A stretch of 64,000 bases of DNA, taken from NCBI GenBank assembly GCA_047495785.1, contig JBLDXI010000073.1:461239-525238 (forward strand), read 5' to 3'. Origin of the DNA: Lepidodermella squamata (lineage: Eukaryota; Gastrotricha). Shown here in pieces: positions 57,686 to 64,000 of the stretch. The notes under the pieces are model-generated. The model searched no databases. It worked only from the letters and a program-made list of their open reading frames with translations, and had not been told where the DNA came from. Each line of letters opens with the position of its first letter. The first letter of the stretch is position 1. Position numbers and translations under genes: made by a program.

Positions 57686-58199
57686 AGTCTCGTCCTCATC
57701 GGCCTCGGACACGCTTTCCATTTCCCCGGCTGGTATTGTCTTCCCGTATATGTCCTCTGCTGAAACTGACTACGATAAATGGAAATAAATTAGCCATGGG
57801 CTATGGTTGCAGATCAAGATAGCTTACCTTGTTGGACTCGTCGCCGCTTTGGCCGCGGTTTTCGGACTCCATCGCTGCGCAGCAACGCCGGAAATCTTCG
57901 TTGTGAGAACCGTCATCTTTCAAGATCGATGGTCTTTCCTCCGTTAGGCGAACCAATCTAGTAGCGGCAAAGATGGTCTTGTCGAGGAATCCGTAGACAA
58001 CAATCAATTTTCTTTTCTCAAAGTGATGGAAATTAGATCGATAAAATTGGTCGGGAATATCTTTGCTGTTTTTGAACGTAGCTGCGGGGTAATAAGAGCG
58101 TGTATGCAAGGTCCAGTTGGCGAAGCCTATTTTAGCAAACTTCGTTGGATCGGGGTGATAGTGATCCAAAGACACACTTTTGTCTTTGTGAAGTTTCAT
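56518..58199 (-). CDS. 522-aa acidic protein, cargo gene of a piggyBac-like element
   Basis: Three exons on the minus strand, 58199–57828, 57769–56787 and 56731–56518, give 1,569 nt and 522 aa. Both introns are short with good signals. The N-terminal part (about 1–115) is a compact, aromatic-rich region containing FANWTLHTRSYYPAATFKNS and a KLIVVYGFLD strand. Residues about 145–180 are a run of Glu and Asp, followed by a basic Ser/Thr/Lys-rich linker. The C-terminal 200 residues look folded, with KADYAKALLIWIC-like helix and CPEEMRLAVAARVAARYQG, and end in a basic KRVKSEPSSY tail. This suggests a nuclear, chromatin-type protein, with a possible BEN-like C-terminus; I do not identify it with confidence. 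It is divergently transcribed from the transposase, 190 bases apart. Confidence 0.75.
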
Positions 58200-58389
58200 T
58201 TCAAAAAATAAATCTTATTCAAGCAATAAATTTCCGAAGAAATGGTTTCTCATGCTCATTTACTGAAACGCAGCCTCAATTTATTGGAGCGCTGAGTTTT
58301 TCTCATCTCTAATTGATATCAATTCTACTCTCAACTCCCATTCATATAAGTTTTAAATTGGGCAGATCTTTTTGTTTGTTATCTTTCTA

Positions 58390-59076
58390 ATGGCTCCGGT
58401 TTGGCGTAATATAGGCCAGTCATTTCGGCCACGGCGATTTCCCTTCCGACCGACGCCACAATCTCATGTAATACCCAACCCTTTCCAGCTCTTCTTGAAA
58501 ATGGTCGGCGCTAATAGACTGTTTCGGGATATTGCGTCGTGGACGAATGCTCATGCATCCGCAAATCGTTTCATATTCATGAGACCCACTTCGAGTAAGC
58601 CATCTCTCTATTCTTTAAATTTATCAAAATCATGATCATCTGGGAATAGGAAGGGCTCGGTGGCGACCAACTAGCGCTCATGAAATTGCTGGATTTTTCG
58701 GTATCATCATGGATATGGGTTTCGAACATGGTTCGACAATCGAAGACTACTGGTCTACTCGGCGTCGTCGCCCTCGATTCATGTCGAGAAATCGATTTCA
58801 ACTTCTACAGTCAACTGTCCGATTTTCTGAACCCAGGAGGGCGTTGATGAACGCGGGCGTAAATCGCCTAGCTTCAATTCAAGATTTGATTAATCGATTG
58901 AATCGGAGATTTCTTATGCTACGATCTGCCCCGCGTTGCTTGGTAATTGATGAATCTCTAATGAATTATCGAGGAAACGTTGTTTTTCGGCAATTCAACA
59001 AGTCAAAGCGCCACAAGTATGGAATCAAAATTTACAGGCTTTGCGATCCAACGGGCTACTGTTATCGTTTCGAAAT
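58390..59076 (+). pseudogene. piggyBac transposase, 3'-truncated copy (left arm)
   Basis: Exon 1 is 58390–58594 (NPFQLFLKMVG region) and exon 2 runs from 58650 (SAHEIAGFFGIIMDMG, then IEDYWS) to the arm end at 59,076. The first catalytic aspartate (VIDESLMNYRG) is present, but the sequence breaks off after GYCYRFEI, before the second and third. A readthrough frame continues to 59,149 in unrelated sequence. If the palindrome is a chimera, the true continuation of this copy is the reverse complement of 59,769–59,166. Confidence 0.85.
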
Positions 59077-59769
59077 CCACAAGAAAATGTCAAGAGCAAG
59101 AAAAATTAGCCTGGCTGAGCATTTTGGACACGCAACGCTGGGTTTTTGAATAAATGGTATTGATACTAGGGCCGAGTTAGCCCTTCGATGATCTGCTTTC
59201 TCACATCTCTGATGGAAATATCCATTGTACCTGGCATTTTTCGCAAAAGACACCACGTGTTGACCACAGCGCTGTTCAGCAGCAGTTCTACGGCAACTTT
59301 GAATTCCCACCGTCGCGACTTCCGCAATGCCGAGTGGTAAGAAGCCATCTGGTCTTGTTTATCGATGCCGCATTTGCAGAGATTGTAGTCAATCAACGCT
59401 TTTGGAAGTAATCTGGGATGCCCTGAACGCTTCGAATGGTCCAAGGATTTTTTATTTTGGTGGAAGTTTGAGAGAAACATGACTTCCCGTCGATCAAAGA
59501 ACCGAAAAATCAAAGTTCCGAGATCATCAGTCGCAGCAGCCAGATCGCCGCGTTCGATGCGTCGCTGCAAGAGTTCCTGAGGGTTGCCGTTTCTGTTTTT
59601 ACGCAAGGTCCCAACAAGATGTGTGCTTCGTTTCCATAGCTTTCGGGAAAGCAAATAGGACGTAAAATAGTTGTCAGTGAATAAGATATGACCCCGGTCG
59701 AGGTGGTGACGCATAAGGCGCATGCAAAGCCTGGCTGTTACATTTCGCTTATTCGATTTTCCAGTGTAT
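59077..59769. other. Asymmetric spacer of the giant inverted repeat
   Basis: These 693 bases separate the two arms. 59,166–59,769 is the C-terminal half of the minus-strand transposase gene. 59,077–59,165 is non-coding sequence beyond its stop. A piggyBac 3' terminus is not seen. Confidence 0.85.
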
Positions 59770-60456
59770 ATTTCGAAACGATAACAGTAGCCCGTTGGAT
59801 CGCAAAGCCTGTAAATTTTGATTCCATACTTGTGGCGCTTTGACTTGTTGAATTGCCGAAAAACAACGTTTCCTCGATAATTCATTAGAGATTCATCAAT
59901 TACCAAGCAACGCGGGGCAGATCGTAGCATAAGAAATCTCCGATTCAATCGATTAATCAAATCTTGAATTGAAGCTAGGCGATTTACGCCCGCGTTCATC
60001 AACGCCCTCCTGGGTTCAGAAAATCGGACAGTTGACTGTAGAAGTTGAAATCGATTTCTCGACATGAATCGAGGGCGACGACGCCGAGTAGACCAGTAGT
60101 CTTCGATTGTCGAACCATGTTCGAAACCCATATCCATGATGATACCGAAAAATCCAGCAATTTCATGAGCGCTAGTTGGTCGCCACCGAGCCCTTCCTAT
60201 TCCCAGATGATCATGATTTTGATAAATTTAAAGAATAGAGAGATGGCTTACTCGAAGTGGGTCTCATGAATATGAAACGATTTGCGGATGCATGAGCATT
60301 CGTCCACGACGCAATATCCCGAAACAGTCTATTAGCGCCGACCATTTTCAAGAAGAGCTGGAAAGGGTTGGGTATTACATGAGATTGTGGCGTCGGTCGG
60401 AAGGGAAATCGCCGTGGCCGAAATGACTGGCCTATATTACGCCAAACCGGAGCCAT
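59166..60456 (-). CDS. piggyBac-like transposase (right copy, full catalytic core)
   Basis: Exons 60456–60252 and 60196–59166 on the minus strand give 1,236 nt and 411 aa. It is a DDE-type cut-and-paste transposase of the piggyBac superfamily (DDE_Tnp_1_7 type). The three expected aspartates are in place: VIDESLMNYRG, ILFTDNYFTS and CGIDKQDQM. The N-terminal part has NPFQLF, EIAGFFGIIMDMG and the IEDYWS box. The C-terminal cysteine-rich zinc domain common in this family is missing, as the protein ends soon after the core (QIIEGLTRP). An intact reading frame with an ordinary intron suggests recent activity or a domesticated gene. It shares its upstream region with the divergent acidic-protein gene. 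Confidence 0.85.
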
Positions 60457-60645
60457 TAGAAAGATAACAAACAAAAAGATCTGCCCAATTTAAAACTTAT
60501 ATGAATGGGAGTTGAGAGTAGAATTGATATCAATTAGAGATGAGAAAAACTCAGCGCTCCAATAAATTGAGGCTGCGTTTCAGTAAATGAGCATGAGAAA
60601 CCATTTCTTCGGAAATTTATTGCTTGAATAAGATTTATTTTTGAA

Positions 60646-61158
60646 ATGAAACTTCACAAAGACAAAAGTGTGTCTTTGGATCACTATCACCCCGATCCAA
60701 CGAAGTTTGCTAAAATAGGCTTCGCCAACTGGACCTTGCATACACGCTCTTATTACCCCGCAGCTACGTTCAAAAACAGCAAAGATATTCCCGACCAATT
60801 TTATCGATCTAATTTCCATCACTTTGAGAAAAGAAAATTGATTGTTGTCTACGGATTCCTCGACAAGACCATCTTTGCCGCTACTAGATTGGTTCGCCTA
60901 ACGGAGGAAAGACCATCGATCTTGAAAGATGACGGTTCTCACAACGAAGATTTCCGGCGTTGCTGCGCAGCGATGGAGTCCGAAACCGCGGCCAAAGCGG
61001 CGACGAGTCCAACAAGGTAAGCTATCTTGATCTGCAACCATAGCCCATGGCTAATTTATTTCCATTTATCGTAGTCAGTTTCAGCAGAGGACATATACGG
61101 GAAGACAATACCAGCCGGGGAAATGGAAAGCGTGTCCGAGGCCGATGAGGACGAGACT

Positions 61159-61190
<32 letters not shown>

Positions 61191-62326
61191 CGACGACGAC
61201 GACGACGATGACGACGAGAACGAGGACGCGGACGACGCCGAGGAAGAAGAAAATGGTGCCATTGGCAGTTCCCGCAAATCTCTCCCGAAAACTCGATCGC
61301 GAGCCCAAGCGGCGGCAACAAGGCAATCGGAGCCGAAAGGTCAAACAAAAAATCGACAGGCAAAGGAAGCTTCTGCTAAAGCAACGCGGAAAGAAACTCC
61401 TGGGAAGAAGACACGTCAAGACACTCCTACCAAAAATTCAAGTAAACGAACTACTGCGCAGAAAGCACCTGCAGGCAGGAGAGCTACGCCACCAGCTTCT
61501 GATTTCCCCGACTTTCAAATCGATCCGGATTTACTCGAAGTCGATGAGCCCTCTACGAGTCGAGCAAAATCGTCCGCAAATCTATCCAGTGCTGGCACGC
61601 GAGCTGAGTTCGAGCAAGCTCCAGTCCCAGATTACATCCTGTTTAGTGCTAATGGCGCAGAGCGAATCGAACTGGCACTTGCGAAATCGGTTGCGGAAAT
61701 ATGCCCTGGTCAGTTCCAAGCGCAGTTCCAAATCATCACGATTCTGAGCGATGAGGTCGAAAAGATGCAATGGCACGTCAATAAAATTGTCTGGTATGAG
61801 GTCCGTCACACTGAGGCAATCGCTCGAAAGCATCCGGCGCCCGCGTCTCCAACTATTTCGATTTCAAGTGGTGATTCGTCGCTTATTGCACTAGCTCCGA
61901 AGCCCGAGCCGAAAAATCCCAAGCCACCTATAAAACTCGGCGTGATTTATGGCAAGGAAGTAGAAATTGACGCCAAGACGGAGGAGCTACTATTTAGTAC
62001 GCATGACAAAATCGCCGATTATGCAAAAGCGCTGCTTATATGGATTTGCAAAGAAAGGTTACTTTTATAAAAGAAGAAAAATCTTGTAATTTCTACAAAT
62101 GTGATAATTTAGTGGCACTAACTTTGTTTCTGTGGCCCAGTGCCCGGAAGAAATGCGGCTTGCGGTGGCTGCTCGGGTTGCTGCTCGTTATCAGGGATCG
62201 TTCAAGTTGTATCACCTGATTGATTCGGCCATCCAAGCCACCCTTGACCATCGACGATCAGCAGCGGCTGCGCGCTCATCGGTGAATACTCGGAAAAGGG
62301 TCAAAAGTGAGCCCAGCAGCTATTGA
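60646..62326 (+). pseudogene. Second copy of the 522-aa acidic protein gene, frameshifted
   Basis: Mirror of 56,518–58,199 with exons 60646–61016, 61075–62057 and 62113–62326. A one-base deletion in an A run near 60,984 shifts exon 1 so that it reads MESETAAKAATSPTR instead of continuing in frame. Exons 2 and 3 are unchanged. The defect lies in a homopolymer and may be a consensus error. Confidence 0.85.
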
Positions 62327-62695
62327 AACGATTTAAAAATCAACATCATTCAAAAACTATTCTCCATTGAAATTGTCGCCGTAGTTGCGTAATCTATTGA
62401 GAACTGTTGCTCCTAACTCGGAATTATAGAACTATTTCCTATGTAAGTGACGACATTTAGAGTAAGGCAAAAATTCCGAGCCAATTTCTGATAACGTTGG
62501 TAATAGCAAGTAAAAGCGAGTTGTTTTTTGAACATGTTCCGTTACTAAATGCCGACAATGCCGAAATAAATTAACGGAACTATTTGACGGCAAAATGTTT
62601 CGGTTGAAAATAACGAAACTTAGTGTCGTTACGAAATACCGATACTTAGTTACGACCGCAACGGTACTTTTGCCGTAATTTGGGCAGTTAAAGTG

Positions 62696-62699
62696 TTAA
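62696..62699 (-). mobile_element. piggyBac-like terminus (right arm mirror)
   Basis: GGGCAGTTAAAGTG followed by TTAA is the mirror image of the terminus at 56,145. Confidence 0.7.
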
Positions 62700-63084
62700 T
62701 ATAGGAGACGTCTTAACAATCCCTGAAAAGTGAGAGATGCAAGTTAGTCTGAACAGACTCACTTACTGACCACGAGATGTGTTAGGCATTGATTTGCAGC
62801 GTTTACCTTCATAGCGATACATGTTTATGTTTATATCTAATGATATATACTAAAGTTGATTGCTGATTAGTTGCTGAAGTCCGTGTCCACTCAGATAAGT
62901 TGATTTCACTCCAAGAAATATGTATTCTTTGTGGTTCCTTTATTTTTCCATAGGTGGACTAAATAGGATGGCCGGGCCGAAGGCTCGGCCCCAGAATTGC
63001 TAGTTAAATGGAACTGAAGGTTAGCCAATATCAAATCTAGAATTTCTTGGCTTCGCCTTCTATTTATAAGGATTCTCTCTAACC

Positions 63085-63290
63085 CGAAAACAGGGTGCGA
63101 TCTTGGATCCTGGAGCTGCAAGGGATGGAAAAACATTTGTTGCTGTATTTGTCGAAACTAGTGATTTCAACCAGAAAAGCGAGCGAAGATTTTCCACTAA
63201 AACAAGCTCCAAAACCTCTCAAAATTGACGAAGCAGAGGGCTAAATTCTTATTTTCGTGTTTGGTCTGTCCCCCTCCAGAATGTCGCTGA
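63085..63290. repeat. Dispersed repeat R1 (copy 4, mirror of copy 3)
   Basis: Right-arm counterpart of 55,560–55,760. Confidence 0.65.
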
Positions 63291-63716
63291 AAATGAAGAC
63301 AGCATATTGTAACGAAGAACCGAGATCAGGTGATTCGTGGGTAATACCAGCCGAAAATGAAGACGATTTTCAGGATTAATTTCCCCAATATATATATAAT
63401 GCTAGCATCTTCATTTATTCACGAAATTTTATCATACAAGCAGTTTGAGAAACTGGAACACGTGGGATTATCGGTAAGTTGCTGGATTATTTATAATAAT
63501 TAATAATAATAAAAGACTCTGCAAGATATAAGAAAGTATCAAATATATTAAAAAAATATATAACTTCATATTATGTTCATAATATTCTCATTTTTGATCA
63601 ACAATACCTTACAGGATTCCAAATGCGTCGATAATATTTATCACGCAACCACCACAATATTTGTAAAGTTATCCAATCAACCATCAAATCTAATATGCAT
63701 CTTGTTGATTTCCGCT

Positions 63717-63982
63717 TTAGGAGGTATACTCGCATAGCGCATCGTTGTTGTCGTTGCACCTTGCAACCGTCATTTTACCAGTCGTGTCCATCGTAACGCC
63801 TGAATCAACATGAAATATAGTTAAAACACTGCGCCTTTTTTCAGGAAATTACATTGCTTGCTATCGCTTATTCAGGCTGGCCTGAGGCCCATGGCGGAAT
63901 GGTGTTGCTGGGCGAGACAATCCCGCCTGTAGACCAGTAGAAATTACTGCCATCGGGGCGTTTCGCGGCGATCCATCCAGCT
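63717..63982 (-). pseudogene. Mirror fragment of gene E 3' exons
   Basis: On the minus strand, the last 130 or so bases of exon 10 (from 63,982) and all of exon 11 (stop at 63,717–63,719) recur. A one-base loss in a T run in exon 10 would shift the frame relative to gene E. There are no upstream exons, because the arm and then the window end here. Confidence 0.9.
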
Positions 63983-63984
63983 CA

Positions 63985-64000
63985 CTCTCACGAGATGTGT
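63985..64000 (-). other. Probable PacBio sample barcode (non-genomic)
   Basis: The reverse complement of these 16 bases is ACACATCTCGTGAGAG. From memory this is the standard PacBio 16-mer barcode bc1003; I could not check the list. It lies exactly at the end of the window, two bases beyond the end of the palindrome arm, as expected for an adapter left on the end of a read and therefore on the end of a contig. Confidence 0.75.

Larger units (their letters stand above)
54862..59076. repeat. Giant inverted repeat, left arm (4.2 kb)
   Basis: Base for base this arm is the reverse complement of 59,770–63,982. Paired positions sum to 118,844–118,846 along the whole length, so there are only a handful of one-base indels and one small divergent patch (56,060–56,085). 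It starts inside exon 10 of gene E and stops inside a piggyBac transposase gene. Confidence 0.95.
59770..63982. repeat. Giant inverted repeat, right arm (4.2 kb), probable artefact
   Basis: Reverse complement of 54,862–59,076. Differences noticed: one fewer T in a run (gene E exon 10 copy), one fewer A in a run (acidic gene exon 1), one fewer A after the acidic gene start region, and a patch at 62,755–62,785. Two of the first three break reading frames that are intact in the left arm, as sequencing errors would. It ends at 63,982, followed by barcode-like sequence. Confidence 0.95.

Noticed and set aside
57097-57699. 200-codon minus-strand ORF rich in Arg and Lys
   Set aside because: Shifted-frame shadow of the acidic Glu/Asp and basic linker region of the 522-aa gene.
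57425-57822. Plus-strand ORFs rich in Ser, Val or Leu
   Set aside because: Antisense shadows of the acidic run of the 522-aa gene; repetitive codons keep all frames open.
54862-63982. Palindrome read as a single transposon with 4-kb terminal inverted repeats
   Set aside because: The arms extend beyond the TTAA terminus into gene E exons, so the inversion is not bounded by transposon ends.

Overview
The window is eukaryotic nuclear DNA from a small invertebrate. Genes are split by GT–AG introns of about 50–60 bases, usually ending in TTTCAG or a similar pyrimidine tract. They encode secreted EGF/C-type-lectin proteins of metazoan type. TATA boxes lie 45–105 bases before start codons, and the intergenic space is full of MITEs, a LINE remnant and piggyBac-like DNA. 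A nematode- or tardigrade-like animal would fit, but nothing here fixes the phylum.

Layout. (1) 1–37.7 kb holds a head-to-tail array of paralogous genes on the + strand, here called A, B0, B, C and D. Each encodes a signal peptide, a run of one-exon EGF modules and two C-type lectin-like domains (CTLDs). A lacks its 5' end (window edge). B0 is cut off by an exact 1,872-bp tandem duplication. B and D are each 798 aa with 17 EGFs. C is 1,088 aa with 26 usable EGFs and one EGF exon destroyed by an insertion. Among them lie a lectin-only remnant (7.9–8.5 kb), an inverted EGF fragment enclosed in a TIR element (9.5–10.2 kb) and a pseudogene split by a LINE (18.9–21.2 kb). (2) 38–51 kb has an orphan copy of the family's promoter, a piggyBac-like MITE, two divergently transcribed two-exon genes for 192-aa secreted proteins resembling a bacterial family, one unrecognised secreted protein gene, a fourth EGF remnant and several MITEs. 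(3) 51.6–55.1 kb holds gene E, a compact relative (407 aa, 5 EGFs, 2 CTLDs). (4) 54.86–63.98 kb is a giant inverted repeat with two ~4.2-kb arms around a 693-bp asymmetric spacer. It contains the end of gene E, a piggyBac-like element end, a 522-aa acidic protein gene and a piggyBac transposase gene.

How it fits together. All EGF exons from the second onward begin and end in phase 1, so exons can be duplicated or lost without shifting the frame. The family has used this: gene C gained a local burst of EGF exons, gene E has few, and gene C's broken exon can be skipped in frame. The repeated architecture of TATA box, leader exon, EGF series and two CTLDs points to a diversifying family of secreted, probably multivalent proteins. 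Their function cannot be read from sequence.

Quality warning. The last 16 bases of the window match, from memory, the reverse complement of a PacBio sample barcode. They sit just outside the end of the giant palindrome, whose arms differ mainly by homopolymer indels. I regard the right half of the palindrome (59,077–64,000 as placed) as a probable library or assembly chimera. The exact 1,872-bp tandem copy should also be checked as an assembly duplicate.
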